A stretch of 64,000 bases of DNA from Trichopria drosophilae (lineage: Eukaryota; Arthropoda; Insecta; Hymenoptera; Diapriidae), in assembly GCA_030407085.1 (NCBI GenBank), contig CM059584.1, positions 144,388,001 through 144,452,000 on the forward strand, read 5' to 3'. This document shows positions 1 through 15,599 of this stretch, in pieces. The translations under genes were made by a program, and so were the position numbers. Position 1 is the stretch's first letter; each line of letters starts with the position of its first letter. The notes beneath the pieces were generated by a model, which was not told the origin of the DNA, did not search any database, and worked only from the letters and a program-made list of their open reading frames with translations.

Positions 1-3000
1 CGTGACACAGCAGAAAGAAATGACTGAGTGACCTCTGCTCCAGAAGTGGGTGCGCTTTTCGCGCACGCCATTGCGTAATTACTTTTCTTCGTTAAGAATA
101 TTATTCTATGCATAAGCCTTTAATCAGACTCGACTGATCGGCCATGTTTACCAATGATTTCATCGGTCCGACTTAGACGATAAGGCCAACTGCCGCACGG
201 ACGAGTGTAATTGCAATGCGGCTGCAGAAACGAACTTCGGTCTTTTTTTCCTGTCGTCGAATATTTTGGTGAATCTGCATTTCTTAGTATGCGCAGAGGT
301 TATGTAAGCACTTTGTAATAAGAAACGAATTTCTAGGGATACCAAAAATGTTACTTTCGCATATCACTTAATGAGTAATTGAACTTTATACATATATCCT
401 TGTCTATACTGCAACCAATCTGTTTTGTATTTCCCGTATATTTTTCTCCTAGTTACACGCACCACATCGTTTTGCCAATAGTACGGCTGCTATTTCGCAA
501 CGCGGGATGGGGAAGTTTCGCGAGGGCAAATCTACCAGTGAATAGTGGTCTAACTAACTACCGACCTGTTAATGGCACGCGAGAGCACCCACGCTTTATG
601 AATCGTTTAATTTCATTTCATTCGTAGGGTGAGGTTCGAATCCGCACAGTTCGTTTTAGTTCGAACGAAGCTGTATTGTCGAGTATGTGCACCGCGCATG
701 CGGAAAATTGAAAAATCGAGAAGGTTTCCCTGCAGAGGCTGTCGCGTTCAATGAAAATCCACGCGGAGGCTACTTTCCTAACAATCGAATTATACCAATC
801 TTCCGAACCTTTACATATGCAAATTTTTTATTTTACGCTTTCTACCCTCATTGTGGTGTCATTATTTTGACGCATTTAACAAGAAAATCTAAACAAAGTA
901 GCGAATGCTTCCAATTTTTTTAAATTGAATATTTGACTCTGATAAGGACGTGCCAACTGTTCTTTAAAAATCGTTTTCTATTCCAACTGTACTGCGCATT
1001 CGTACTCGTAAAATTTGCGATTATCTCGAAGTTCGATAAACGGAAAGAGGTAGACAACGGCGCGTACCAGTTAAAGACGAGAATGAAAACGACCGTGAGA
1101 CTCCCCAGGCTGTCGTGAGTGGAGAGAAAAACGTGATTTTAAGAAAACGACACTCTTAGGAATTACAAAACGGAGAGGCTGAAGCGTAGAACGAGGAAAA
1201 TAGTCGGAGGGTTGACTTGTGGAATATGCATGGGCCAGAAAGCGTAATTCAGCGTGCCACCGTAGTAGCAATGTCACCACCGATCTCCAGTACAGGAGCT
1301 ACGTCTGCCCGGCTACAATCTGAATAAACTACTCAAAAGAAGAGTATAACTGTGTTCTTGTCTTGCGGACAGTATATATATATACCGCGAAACAGAGGTC
1401 GAGCTCGGCGGAGTCGGGCATAATTTCTTGGTGACAGCGTGGTGCCAGCTTTTCAACCCTTATAATATCCTCAACGCCCTTGGTCGCCATCGCTTTTCCA
1501 CCCACTCGTACTCCTCCCCCCGCCTGAGTTGCCCGTCGCCTCTGGGAATTCATTTCCATGCATTTTCCTGAGCCGCTTCTCCGGGTCTTCTGCCTCAACC
1601 TCTATTCTGTTTACGCGTCCCAGCACTTTCCCTAAAATTTATTCCGTTTCTCTATCTTCGGGTCGCCTATCTTTACATCGTATTAGTTTACTCTTTTAGT
1701 TGGATTACTTGCCTTACCATCTTTCTACCACTGTTCCTTTGTTCCCGCGTACGCACATTCACTCACTTAGAGGACGCTTTAATTACCAACTTTTCCTTGT
1801 TTTCTGGAAATTCGCGCGAGAGCGTCCGGCGTTTTCACGCCGGGGGCTGTATTCCCCGGCGCTTTGAACGGGCAGCATTGCCTGTCCCACTGTTCCTTTG
1901 TTTTCGTTACCACTTTTGCTCACCTTGCTTTTTTCCCGTTCGGTAGAAAAACGTGTACATGGCGTGCGGCTCCAACCGAAACAATCTCGACCGTCCCGTC
2001 ATTAGGATTTGTCGCAAGTGGTAGGAACTAGAGCAGCTTTGTTCGTATAAAGTTTCGTTAAATATCCGCTCGGAAAACAATTATTTATCAAACTCGGATA
2101 CGGACGATGTATTTATTTATCGAGGAAGGTTCGCTATCTTAATGGAAGCGAGAACGTGCGTTGCTGTTTAACAGCTTTCTAACAAGACTTACATTTCCGA
2201 CACCCCTTTAACCCTCGGCGCTTAAGGAGGATGAAACGTCTTATCCGGGATCTCCGAGCATTTTGGCCATGATGATATCGCGGCCTCGATCCTCACGACC
2301 GTCTAGCTGTAAGCGAGGAGAAAATCGTTTCTGAAACCTACCCTGGCACGCCTATACCTTGAATAGAAAGAGATCGTGCCTTTCTCGAGTAACACCCGTT
2401 AACTACTTCGATTTTATTCCATCGAAGTATATTTTACACACAGTTACGCTCCCGTGCACGTTTTATCTGCTCTCGACCTCGATTTCCTCTTCAAGGTGCT
2501 GTTAGAAATGATGAAGATAATGCGGCAACTTTGCTCGACACAGGTTACTACAAAGCAATTGGCCATTACCCTATGGTACTTATTTAATAATTAAACAAAA
2601 CTGCGATTATAGGTCGTTATTGATATTGGTATTCAAAACATGATTTTTCTCAACGTATTTTTAAATCATGAAAATAAATAAAAGAGGTTCGAATATTGAA
2701 GACGCCATCTTCAATATATATCAAAACCGCGATTTTTTAAGATTTTTACACTTATTCAATTATTTCGAAAAAATCCATCAGATTCAAAAAGGTTTCCAAC
2801 CAAATATTTCTTGTAACCTCAACAGTAATCCCGTAGATGAGAAATCATTGTTTTGGTACGCTGTATATGCTTGACCACCATCTTCTAATTGAAGGAAATG
2901 ATAGGTACAAATTTTAAAGGCAATGCGTGAACTTAGGGTGTGACTGCGAGATGGGGGCTATGTCCCCAGACCCCTGTTTTTTATACAAGTTAAACTTCCA

Positions 3001-6000
3001 ATCAGCCAGGTATAATTGAAAATAAAACCCACGTGACATGTATCTTTTTAATCATAGGGAAAATCCTCTGCAGGATAGAAGTCTACACCTTTTTTGTCAC
3101 GGTCACGTTTCAATGCGTAATTTTCGGTCCTATTCTTTTTCGGGGTTAAAAATGCAGAGTTTTCTTCCGGCTAATTCGCAATTTCATGCATTTTTTCGAA
3201 ATATATGCAATAAACTGTTTAAAAAAACGCATACGATGGCGACTTCAATGTCCGCAAAATTTTCATATTCAAAACAGCCTTGTACTTTTTTGGAGTAACT
3301 TGTTTATTCTCGAATTTTGTCGAAGTTTGCTTACAGGTGCAATTGAGAGATGTAGTGGCGCAGTGAAACGAATATTCATGCGTTAAACGATGCTTGATGA
3401 AAGAACATTTGTCGCACTGGGAGAGTTTCCAGCTATGGATTCTCCTCTCGTCCTGTGGAACAAGCGCCCAAGATAGACTCGTATATGAGGAAGTGTGGAT
3501 ACAGACACGCATGCAAATCTGTCCACATTTTGAGAACATACGCGTACATGGTACCCGCACACATCTACATCGGGAGGAGGAACAGGTGCACGTTAGAGCT
3601 GTACGCGGAAATTGCAGCGTTGGGTCCCGCAGGTGCTCTTCGTCATCATAAACCCTACGCTACTGCGTTGTATCGTATTAAACCCACCCGGAACAGCGTT
3701 CCGCCATATCCCCGCGCAGCCTTCGACCCTTCGCCTAACCTTCGGTCCATTTCTGTCGAACGAATGGGGATGTACCTACGCGCGCCTCTTTGAAAATGCG
3801 CTAAACAGCAGTCGCGGGATTAGCTTCATTTATTTGTATTTATGAGGAAAACTTATTTTATGATAGTTCCTACTCGTACTTTCGCATTTGCAAACGATGA
3901 TAGTGGTTTATATACCCCACACGATTCTCCGAAGCAAATCTTGATAATAGATTGGGGTCGTTACTCCCTGAAGTAGCCAATATTGTCTGAATTGTCGACC
4001 AATAAAGTGATGGATGAACTTTTATAATCGATTCGAATAGTTGAGTTAATTTCGACGAAGCTACTAAATTTCTTTCGAATGTTGATAATAATCTCGCCTG
4101 ATCACGTGCAATCTTGATCGCGCATGCCAAGATCAACATTCGAGCACCACTCCAGCTACTATTCTTGCGGAGCCTTAGACGGGACTGGAACTCGCGTGTT
4201 CATCGATCCATCGTAGCGCGCTTCGCACGCTTTCTTTTACCGCCTACTCGTTCCATTCTAAGGAGACCTTCGGCACGCACGACTTTTCTAAAAATTGGAA
4301 CTACATACTCCAGCTTGATAGGGACGTCACGAAAGGCTGAATTTCACAAGTTCTTTGGGAAATCTCGTATATTATACTCGACTGTCCTGGTTCCCAATAC
4401 ATCTGCCACTGGTCATTTGTCATTGTATCCAGTAAACTGTTGGGTAGACGCACGATCAGTACGAGACGATGCCGCGCTGGACTGACGCTCGACTAACCAG
4501 AAGCCACTGCGTACTCGATAGACCACGTAACTTGACAGTTGGACGATTTATTCATCGAACAACGCTACCGTACGAATTTCTCTCGTCGTCACTCTGGCGA
4601 CTTTTTAAAATTTGTATTTTTTTATGTTCGCAGTAATTTCATGATGATCTAAATATCAAAGACAATTTAAATTTAAATGTAAACTTGACAAAAGACAAGC
4701 TTTAAAGATAATAGAAATTGCTGAGACTTTTGGCTAAACGGTAGTGAAAAAAAATCCGTAAAATTGCTAGGATTTCCATGAACATCCTCATTTCCTCCTG
4801 GATTCCCTTATCCTGAAATTTCTCCGGGACGGGAAATCCCTATTTCCTTCTACGTTTTCTCTACTCCGCGTAGCTCGGCGCTTTTCTACCAATGACTTTC
4901 GGTACCTCTGGTTTTCAAGAAAGAAACTGGTATTTTTAGTAATGTCACACAATGTTTCTGAGTGGAGGGGTTACGTATTATTTCTACAGCTGCGAAAGTT
5001 AAGCTTGCCTCTGTACCTGCTTTCATGCTCGAGGCATGCCATTATTTTCATTGGGCACCTAGGGAAGTTTATCTCGCCACCGTTTGTTATGGCAAAGTGA
5101 CCGCTAATTCCGACGTTACAATTATCGCGGTTCCTACATATGAAATCATCCGTTAAGAAAGGCGTACGTCGCATATTTGCTGAACAAACAGTTATATGAA
5201 TAAAATAAATAAAGGACGAGGAAAATAGTCGTGCTAGCTCTGAGTAAACCCGAGTGACATCGGTGCGTAACGCTCGTATTATTTCAAAACACTTTTAATA
5301 TACATTGTCGTGTTCATCATCAAACATCCAGATAAAAATTGTAAAGCGATATAGAATTTGTGTATTCCAGAAATTCAGTAGGAATCCCAATTAAATTGGA
5401 TCGAAAATCGTATCCTTTCAAATGTCTGGTTCTCGTTCCCCAATTTGCTCGTCTAGCTTTACAATACTCCTTGCGAAAGATGGGATAAAATATAATCGAA
5501 TGTAGGTTTACCGCCGCGCATCGTTCCTCAGTGCTCTGGAAGATTTCTAGCGATCCTCCTAAACCGAGATTACCTTAAGAACCCTTTAGCTCCTTGAAAC
5601 GTTATTGCCGCATTTCGCTTTAGCTGCAGCGCTTAACTTAATGCGTTACTGGAGTATAACGCTCTTTGGGGCCCAATACCACATTCCATAAATTAGCAAG
5701 GTGGTAAAGTGCAATATTGCTTCTCTATTACTGTCAACCCGAGCAGAAATTTGATCAGGATGCCCGAGAACAACATGTGATTGTAATCAGGTAGTAGAAG
5801 AGCATTCCCGGATAGGCATTTCGTATTAGAGCCCGACAATGACTTGATTATGAATGTACGTTATCAAACATCTTTACAGGAAATATCTTCGAAGCTTGCA
5901 GTAGGAATTATTATTCAAAATCGATGCATTACGTACGCGAATGGAATTTAAAATTATTACGAGAATTCTTCGGACGTTGTTTTTCCATGTATTTCGATGA

Positions 6001-9000
6001 GAAATTCCTTGTAAATACCGTAGTCGACAACGTCACTCTTGAAATGTTAATGAACGCCGACTCTGCGGAGTAATTAATGCTGACGGACAAAATTCTAAAG
6101 CGAAATGGTCAATTTATGGTTCTCGTTATACGACCTGCTGATCACAACATCGTTTCCATCTGCGGGAGCCCCCAATGACGAATGCAAGTCCGAGGACGGC
6201 ACGGCGTATGCGGTTCGCATTGACAAAGACCTGCAGTTGCAGGTGCATACATGGGAGCTTGGAATCCGGCCTCCATCCTCGTTTGTACCAATATCAGTAT
6301 TTGTAGGCGCGAATACGTTTGCTTGCGGTACTAGAATCTACGCGGTTATATGCTCGCACGCATTATAGCCTAGTGCAGTACATATATCCATGTCGAATTG
6401 AAGAGACAGGTCCAGCAAATGACATTGGAACAAAATACATTCGCCCGTTGGCTCACTACATCATTGATGTAATGGGTCGTGAATTTTCAGATTTCTCGAA
6501 AGGCTATTATCAAATGAAATTATAGGGAGGTCAAAGTTGGGGAATGTCCTAACGGGAAAGATCAGAGTACGTAGCCTCGTACAACCGTAGAATCGTAAAA
6601 ATAAAGCATAAAATCAACTGCTGACTCGATTGCACTGCGGCAAAGAATATGCCGAGTGAGCGATTTAAATCATAAAATTCCAATAAAAATCCCGGTTCTC
6701 ACTCACAGCAGGCAGCGCAGTCTTCACGCTGACTGGAAAAGACTTCACGATACTTTTCTTTTTATCTTCTTTCTTAGCAGTTCGTGTTCGTCTTGATATC
6801 GATGCCGAGATTCAGATAATATCTATTAATGGAACATCGCAAATAAAACAAGAATGTCAGCGCTTGGATTTGAAACATATGTTTGTTTTAAGAAGCTTTA
6901 TTGGATAACTACATTTTTTTCAACATCGAGGACTTCTTACTTTTACGTTATGCATATGGGTTTATCTTCGACTTTCCCTCGCTTACCAAGAACCGAAAAT
7001 GCCAACTGCGCATTACGTAGAATTTTGCAGACTAAGTTCCCGCTGAAAATGACATCGTACGCAAAATAAATCCAAGATAGTAGAATATTTATAACTATCT
7101 GTTAGCGACATAACTTCATGTATTATAATCTAAAGGGAAATGATTGAACTTTAACATTAATAAAAGAACGCCATGATACTGCGCATCTAAATAAAATAAA
7201 AAGTACGGTGTAATTAGTATACTCACGATCGTTACGATCGCATGCCTATTATCATGTGTAACGAGTTCATGGCAAGGATATCACGCAAAGCGTCTCAACG
7301 TTGTAGCTCCGCTGGAACACACGCGGCCTTTTGGAAACTCGAAGTATCTACATATTTACTTTCTATCCAGGAAATGGTTTTCGTGGCAGTTTCGAAGTAC
7401 ATTACTATATGATCATCAGAGTAAGTTTACAATCTAAAAATTAATTATCCAAATGAACTGACAAGCTTAAAATAGAAATCGCTGCGAATTCGAGACTTGC
7501 AAAAAGGAAACATTAAGGAAGGAAAGCTGCTAAGTTCTTGGACCAACGAATCCTATGCCGACGACAACCACATTTTCCATCCCCAATCAAAGCCATTATT
7601 AAGCTGTCTGGTGTCCTCGTGTAGGTTCCCCTCGCCACTTTGTTCGCGGGTGGTTCACCCCACGAACACACGCTAGACAATCTGAACTGCGCTTGGCTTG
7701 GAGCCAGCGTATTCATTCCAGAAACTACCCCCCAATTTAAGGGGCCAATTATTTAATCAATTCCACTCTCTTAGTGGTCCAGAAGGGTGGAACGGAAGGG
7801 CGGCGAGGTTATAGGGTTAGTCCAACCGGAACTGCTGGATCCGGCGACAATTGAAATCTGTTCTCCTCCTCAGCCCTAAACGCGAATCGGTCCATCTTGA
7901 TTTTCATCTGTATTTCGAGAGAATTACCTCGAGATACTTGCTTTTCTATGGAAAGGGAGGAATTTAATACTCATCAAAAAATATGTTACAATAGACACCA
8001 AATGGAAGGTCTAGAAGTGTAGAAAATTGATCTAAATAATGTTATGAGACAACAATTGAAATATACCGTGAAATACCGTCTGGAAATTCAGCACGTATCT
8101 GGAGGTCTCTTATTCTAATCCAGGTTCGGTTCCGCATCGAAATTATGCTTGGAATTTTAAGTTACCCCTTGTACGCGTACAGGAACGACTAATCCTAGCA
8201 TTTCCTCCTGCGGGAGGCACGATCCTCCGGGCAAAGCTCGAAATAAATCTTAGGCAGGAATGGGAAGAGAATGGGAGTTGGTGCTTTCTGGCCCAGACAA
8301 ACGAGTGCGATGGTCCCGTAGGAGCTCCGTGATCATCCTGGCGTGTCCCGAGAGCTAACGAACAATCTGGGAGGTGCCCATAGCGCCACAAACAATTTGA
8401 TATAACCGTCGCGATGGCGGAGTTAGGAATGTGTGCCACACCTCGCAGGTTTAAGGGTACACGAACGACGGCAATGAATCGGTGTGGCGGCCTTCACTGA
8501 AACAAGAGAAACGCACCCGCGTTAGAACAGTAGATCACCAAATCCCATGGGGACGCCAACAACCACCATCAACCTGTCCAGTTTTAAATTCCATATTAAT
8601 ACTAGGGTCGGTTACAAAAGCGACATATTTTCATTGTATTGGTTTTTAAGTTTCTTTAAGTCGTATAATATTGTAACGAAACATTTTAGGATGGGAAAAT
8701 TACATTATCTGAAAACATTAGGTCGGACTGTTTTAACGTGTTCTTTCCACAAGAATCAAATCTCAGGAAAAATATCTACGTCGACGATGCCAATCGATAT
8801 CGCCGATGGAAGTTTCATTTCTGCGATCACAATCTACCTCTTTTACGAGGCAATTACTTGAGCTTTCATCACCCTCCTCCGCGTTAAGCGCCATCAATGA
8901 TGAACTTACCATAGTTACTTTATGCTCATGTTCTATTTCCAATTCTATTTTACAAAAAACATGCTGCCTAGACGTGTCGTTTTTAGTCACTTTTTTCTAA

Positions 9001-10299
9001 TGCATTTGAAGGAGACAAATTTAAACAGAGTTTCATGAAAAGTAGTATAATACGGCTCTGCAGCAACTTCCTTACAGACTGATCGCCCGACTATGCGTTA
9101 GTCTACTCTGAAAGCGGAAAGTTTCTCCGAGAACAAAGTGAAAAGTCGTCAATGAAAAATCGTCCGCACAGCCGCGAGATACCAAGCGTTATCATCCTTC
9201 TTGCATACTCTCACACTCCACTTACGGCACTGCACGACGTATTCCGGTGTCGGCTTATAGAAACTCTGCCACCGCTGCGTGTACATTGTAAGTTCCTCGT
9301 CCACATACATGTCGGCCCTTACTTGACCAAGTGCACACTAATATCGAGAGATACGTATCAACATTGCGTCCCGTTATGAACAAGTCTTCGGTTAAGATGC
9401 CGACATGCATCCCGGTATTGGCAGCATATGATGGACGTACTTAAATATGCAAGTGTCAAAGGTAAGTGGTGCAGAGTCGCAAGCACGGGTCACCGCCCTC
9501 GCACTGTTCGCCTAAAGTCAACAATAAACGAGGGTGACATGAAGGCAAGTGGAACTTAGGCGGGAAGTCCCCTTTTATGTGTATGGCATTTATTAATTTT
9601 TCTGAATTTTATTGTCTACGTGGATACTTTGGCAATACCATGATTGTTGGTCTCGGATTATTTATCATATAAGATGTAACATCATTGAAGAAACTACTTC
9701 CAAAGTGAAAGTTTAAAATACAAAGATACCTTTAAATAAACACAAAACTGTATTTCGCAAAAACTAAACATAGAAGTAACAATTCTGTACAACGTAGATG
9801 CACCTAAACTCATTAATCCGCTTGATCCAAGTTTCTCTACCAATGATGCTTCTGTGTTCTCTCCATTGTCATGTATGCTAACTTACTTCAAATTAGTCCA
9901 ATCAACTACGAAATGTACTTTGAAACAAGGTGTTCCATTCTACCTTGTCTAATCTTGTTAGCACCATTGGTATATAGAAACGAAAAAACAATGATGCAAA
10001 AACTATATCGTTTAAAAAGTTTTATCCGAAGCGTGTCCGAGCCAACTCCAGTGCTAAATAGATATCAAATCAATAATTTGTACAATGTAAGAAAGTTAGT
10101 CTAAAGCAGTTTGCGTGCTGTGCAGTTAAATCTGAAAATTGGAGAGAGCGTGAAGCCTGTCTTTGGAAGTGGTTTCGCAAAAGTACTAAATCGCAAGGAA
10201 CGGTTTGTTCCATGCCGTTTCAAAAGGGAAGGAAAATTACGTAGAGTAGTTTCCGGACAGAGTCAGAGTTTAGCTTTGTAGCATTTCGAAGAGGACGCG

Positions 10300-10375
10300 A
10301 GGAAGTTGAACTCAGTGATTAGAGCGTTGGTCTTGCAAAACGAAAGACTCGGGTTCGATCCAGAGTCCAGTTCGG
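10300..10375 (+). repeat. tRNA-like SINE fossil
   Basis: The segment has an A-box-like stretch (CTCAGTGATTAGAGCG) followed about 30 nt later by a perfect B box GGTTCGATCC (10352-10361), the two internal RNA polymerase III promoter boxes of tRNA genes. Between them GTCTT can pair with AAGAC, but the loop is nine rather than seven bases. The T stem needs a bulge and no acceptor stem pairs. This fits a decayed tRNA-derived SINE or tRNA pseudogene rather than a working tRNA. Confidence 0.55.
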
Positions 10376-12099
10376 TTATTATACACGTGCACGAACCCTG
10401 CTTGAGCATGGTCAACTAATCTTAAGGAAAACGATCCAAGCACGACCTCCGAGAGTCTCGTCTTTGTGCAAAGTTTAACTCGTTTCGGTCATTCAAATAA
10501 ATTCGACAATATATTGCAGTGAACAGGAGCACTTTAATAATTTTATCGTAATATTAGAGCTGAGCAGCAAAATAAACTCAGAATCTTGTTAAAGGACCCT
10601 TGAGTGTTTTCTGTCTCGTAACACGTACTGAAGTTTGGAGGACAGCTTTCCTGGCTTTATATGGGATATGATTCTCCTGCGTGATGCAAATTAAATTATT
10701 TCAAGCGCCGTATTAGGACATTTCAAATGAAGGAGATTCGTGCGAACGTGTAATTGTAAAGGACGTTCGTAGGATACAACACGAAACTGCTCGCACAAGA
10801 TTGTGGTATAATGTCGGATTTCAGTCAAGCCCTGACCACGGGCCATCGCCTGTTCTGCAATAATGAGACGTATAGAGTTGAGTAATAGATTCGCATTATA
10901 CTCTGTCGGACCTCGGCTGGCATTCCATATGACATATTGTACTTAACCCCTTGATCTGCTTGTTCGTTCTCTCGCTCTTGTTAGGTACACGGTCTAATTT
11001 AATGCCTGAAGCGACAAGAGAAATTCGAGTCCATTTCGCCAACTTTGTTCCTTGATGCAAGTTGAGAAAAACGCGTCTCTTTACCGCAGTAGCATATTGA
11101 CTTCTTTGCAGTCCGAAATAAGACGTAGTTCGCAAATGACTTACGAGCCATTCTTTTTATTGTTCTTTTTCAATAAAGCCAGCCCATGAGCTACTTCTCA
11201 TATTGAACGATCCGAATCGGTGGAGGGTGCTATTTATCAACTCTTCGATGGGAATGGACGACCGTTTTTCATGAACGGCTGCGTTAGAGCGATAAATATT
11301 GCTCGATACAATGTCCCTTTGCGGCCGCGAAAAATAAATGGATAACACCTACGAATCGTATTATAAACGTCGATTTTCCGGCGATTGTTAACAACGGAGG
11401 TGTCAATCTTGAAACATATGTGGTAGAAAAATATCTGAAATACTCGGCAAGGCACAAAAGGGTTATTTATAACATTTCATAGCAGTATTCTGACCTTCGG
11501 TATTCTTCATCGCAGTTTAAAGGCGGAGTAAGTTATTTCTTTAAGTTTGACAAATTTTTTAGGTCAATCGACAATATGATGACTGACAAATAAAAATCAC
11601 TTGTATATAAATAAGATTTAATGATGATATATTATATACTAAGTATTTTTAAACGAAATATGTTTTTATGTATACCTGGTGGTAGAATAAGGGCATCAAT
11701 AAATAAAGTAGATTGCATGAATTAAATAAAAACGCAATGGAAGATGGTAACGAGCGATTGGCTTGCGGGGTCTTTCGGTGTGACGGTAAGACGAACGACT
11801 CGACTCAGCGCTCTTCTTTCGCAGAGAACAACGGCAAATCCGGCTACATCATGTACGTGTCAAGTAAGTATCAGCGCACGAACGTGCAAGACAATTGCCG
11901 TATTACGATTTGAATTTTTTCCATGTACATAGCTGATTAAGAGAACACCGTGTAGAAAAATGCATAGTCCTTCTTTCAGAAAAGTCCACCCTTATTATCA
12001 CGCGTTCCAGAAACGAACTGGAACCCGGATAATCCCCGACGTAATCGGCTAGGCGTTTCTTCGCTTTTTTTTTGTAACCCCACCGATGGCACTCAATTT

Positions 12100-12600
12100 C
12101 GCGTTGCGCGAGTCTCGCGTCGAATCTAAATTTCAAATCTTCTAATGTGTATTTTTCCCGGGCTACTGGAATCGCGTTCTCTTATCGGTCGGTTGCTTTG
12201 AATTTCAAATTTACCTACGTACACCGATACCAGCACACACGGGGACATGAAACGGGCCAAACTTTCAAATGGTTCCATCCGTTTGTGCCTCATCATTTGT
12301 TTCAGTCCGCAGCTCCACTCCGTGAACCCACCACTTTGAACGAGCGGGCGGCATTTTATTTATGATACCCCAGTCCTAGAATTGATTTTGTGATTTATTT
12401 CCCCACCACTCGGCTCCCCGAGGTTGTATTCCTCCAGCGCACTTCTCTATACGCCGAGCCACCCCGACATCTCGCGTTCACGTCCATCGGGCCGAGGGAG
12501 TTTGTGAATTTTCAAATACGTACACGCGGCTTCTCGCGTGCTCGTTTATGGGTGCCGGATAAGTTACGGACGCGGAGAAAGTTCATTTGATTAATTTTTA
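12100..12600. other. CpG-dense block
   Basis: The segment is rich in CpG and C/T words compared with the AT-rich DNA on its 3' side (from about 12600). Short open frames of 66-77 codons on both strands have no recognisable family features. No function is assigned. Confidence 0.4.
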
Positions 12601-15599
12601 TGCGAATTCATTTTGGTTTTATTGCACTTGCATAGTTTACCGGTAAGTTTCAGCGCGCGAGAGCTCGAAAGTTTATATTTCATTTCATTTTCGAAATTAA
12701 CGTCAGTTGTTTGAAAATTTTTAAAAGAAATTTTATGCGAGTTGTAAATTTACCCGTCAATCGGAGTAATACACCATAGATTCTACAGAAAGAAAGTAAA
12801 ACAACATTTTCGTCTAAAAATTCGCTAAAACTTTTAAAATTGTAAGAATAGGAATACAGTTACAGGTTAAATTTTTTCCAGAAACTGTTTCTAAAATTAT
12901 CATTTTAACGTTCCTCAATATTCCGAAGACTTATGTTTTTATTTGTCCTAACAAGGGACCTGTTCTACGTACGAAAAAAAATGTATTTGCGAGAATCGCG
13001 TTTTATTTTCCACTTAAACGATAAAGAGGTCAAAATATACATATTCAATTCATCCAAGAACGTCTGAGATCAAGTCGCATATACGGCGTTCTCGCAACCC
13101 ATTATTCGAACTCGTTCTTGACACGCAAGCAAGTGTTTTTTTTTCACATTCAAAACAGAAGCGGCAAAAAGAAGTAAGACATACCGCTTGTTAGGAAAGC
13201 CGTCGTTTTGCCACCGAATCGCAAAAAGGCCAGTTAATTATTCGAAAGATGTCTCGCATTTTGATATTCTGACCCCGAATAACGGCGTTGAAGAGAAATA
13301 GCGGGTCTTGTCGCTAATTGCTCGGTACTTTCCTACGTTAACGCAATAAGTGCTGATTATAGTAAAAGCAGTCCTCCTAATCTATAATTATACAGCATGC
13401 AAGTCTCCTTTAATTCAGAGATTACTCTGTCATTGGCAGAGTACATTTGCGCAATTTAAATCGCTGAAGTGCACGACTTAAAAAAGAGGAACTTCTTTGT
13501 CGACCAGTGGAAGAAACTGGGGACAGCGGTGGAACCCTTTGACGCTTGCGGCAACAAATCTAATTGTAACCTACCAGCAATAGTGTACGATTTTCTGTAA
13601 TTCATAAAGTACGAATCAAAGCAGAATGGTTAAAAAATCATTGACTGAGAGCTTTTGGTTCTAAACAAGAAGGTTTATTGTCATAATGATTTTAATTTTT
13701 GATTCATCCCTATTGATACCGAGTTCCGCACAAGAATAAAAGCAAGAGCAAACTTTTTCATCAAAAAGCAACATTTTCCCGGACTCTTTTAAAGTTTTAA
13801 AAAGGGATTTGCGAGAGTTGTATCGCTTGTAAGAAAAGAACTCGAGAAAAAATTAAAAACAGCCGTTTTTCGCGCAGAGCATAAGCGCCGAACTTTCCCA
13901 AGACCGGACTTTGCAGAAACTTTTTATCGTTTGCCCGTCCATAATGAGTCACCTCGAAAAAATCTCGTACGCTTCGGGGCCACGGAGGTTCAAAAAGGTG
14001 TATGTTTCGCTCGCGAAAATTTGGGCTCTTTTTGTCGGTTTAATGCAATACAATAATTCGTAGAAACTTTTATAACATGGAAATAGTTTGGACACCAAAC
14101 ATGCTTTTGTTGTCATTTAGGATTTCGTACGTATATTATGCATGTATTACGTATATATTTCTATACATAATGTCTTCCAGGGATTACGTAATTCCAGAAT
14201 AGTTAACATGCAAGAACTAAGGCAGTAACTTTCGACCACTTGTTATTGTTATAGCTCTTTCGAGATGCATTACGACCATGGCGTTTACGTTGTATCTAAA
14301 GTTTACCTTAGTCGTTTAATCTGATTTCGTGCATCCGAAATCGAACAAAAGTTACAAGTGACGTTATTTGCGCAATAAATCGATAAATAAATCATTAATA
14401 GTCGCAGATCGTTTTCGGGGTATTCGGTGGTAGTCTGGCTTTTATAAAAAGGCGGATTCGGGGGTTGAGATGACTACAAGGCGTCGTTGAGATTGTAGAT
14501 TCTCGGCGGGCGCAATACCTACTTATTTAGAATATCGGTTGCATAAATCTGCATACATTTCGCGCAGGCCCGCCATGATTCCCGTCGGCGGCTCGGCATT
14601 ATACGATAATTCCTATAGCGGGGGAAGTTCCTACAACTCCAGCAGTCTCATTCACTGCCGCAATCATTGTCGTTTGGAATCTGCTCCCAGAGTCTTGCTT
14701 GCCATCCAAATCTGCGCTGCTCGTAATGGCATGATCAACTTGAAAACTTTCTTTATCTCGGCACTCCGTAACGACGCCTCGAAGCGTACAAAACAGTACA
14801 AGGCTCGGGTTCGAATTAACATCTTGGATATTAGTGAAATGAATTTTTTCAACAGATGGAAAACCTCGTAAAATTGAAGTGAGAATCGTAAAAATCGTAA
14901 TTTAGAGATACGAGTTGAAATCTAGGACTTAAATGAAAAAGACGTCATGAAAATTGACCAACCATGATTATCAGAATATCCAAATATCAAAAATTAAATT
15001 TGCTTGGTTTGAAATTAATTTTAATAGGAAGGTGGTTTTGAGAGAAGAAGAATTGAGTTCTCATTACTGTCCTCTTGGTGATAAGAAGGAGCGGGTGTAT
15101 CCCGTATCAGTTGATGGTTATCTTTGAGTCTATAAAACCCATCATACCAACGATTACTATATAAGAGGACTTCATAGTATACCCTACAGAAACGTCTAGT
15201 ATCGAGCTCGGGATATTATGTTGGGTACGCCTAACGAAACGTAAAAGCAGCAATCGAATAAAACACAGTTTTACCTAGGGAACCAAAGAAGTGAGTATAA
15301 TTCCTGTCTATCCTAATTCCATCCCGGGGCACGTTTAGAATTGTTGACTTTTTGCATCTGAAACGGAAACAGCGAGCGTAGGAACGGCGAGGAGTATGAA
15401 GAGTAGAGGGCTCCTAAATGATTCTGACATCACTGATCGAACTTGAGATGTTTGAGAATTGGCCAATGCCATTTCTGTGGTTCTACAAATACCACTCTAA
15501 GAGAAACAGGTCCATACGTGGGTTTTGAAAATTTTATTTTTACAGATTTCAACGTTTTTTTTTTTATCGACTATGTCAGTTTATTTGTTCATACCCGAT

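Noticed and set aside
636..648. B-box-like GGTTCGAATCC
   Set aside because: No A box, stems or tRNA-like structure around it.
2950..2978. Short hairpin GGGGGCTATGTCCCC followed by AGACCCC
   Set aside because: Too short and isolated to assign; no open frame or element boundary around it.
9871..10104. 77-codon open frame in AT-rich DNA
   Set aside because: No homology pattern, no plausible promoter or splice context; length is within chance for this window size.
11713..11913. Possible 5' exon with ATG and a GTAAGT donor at about 11863
   Set aside because: The encoded peptide is hydrophilic with no signal sequence, so it does not fit the expected Lar start exon.
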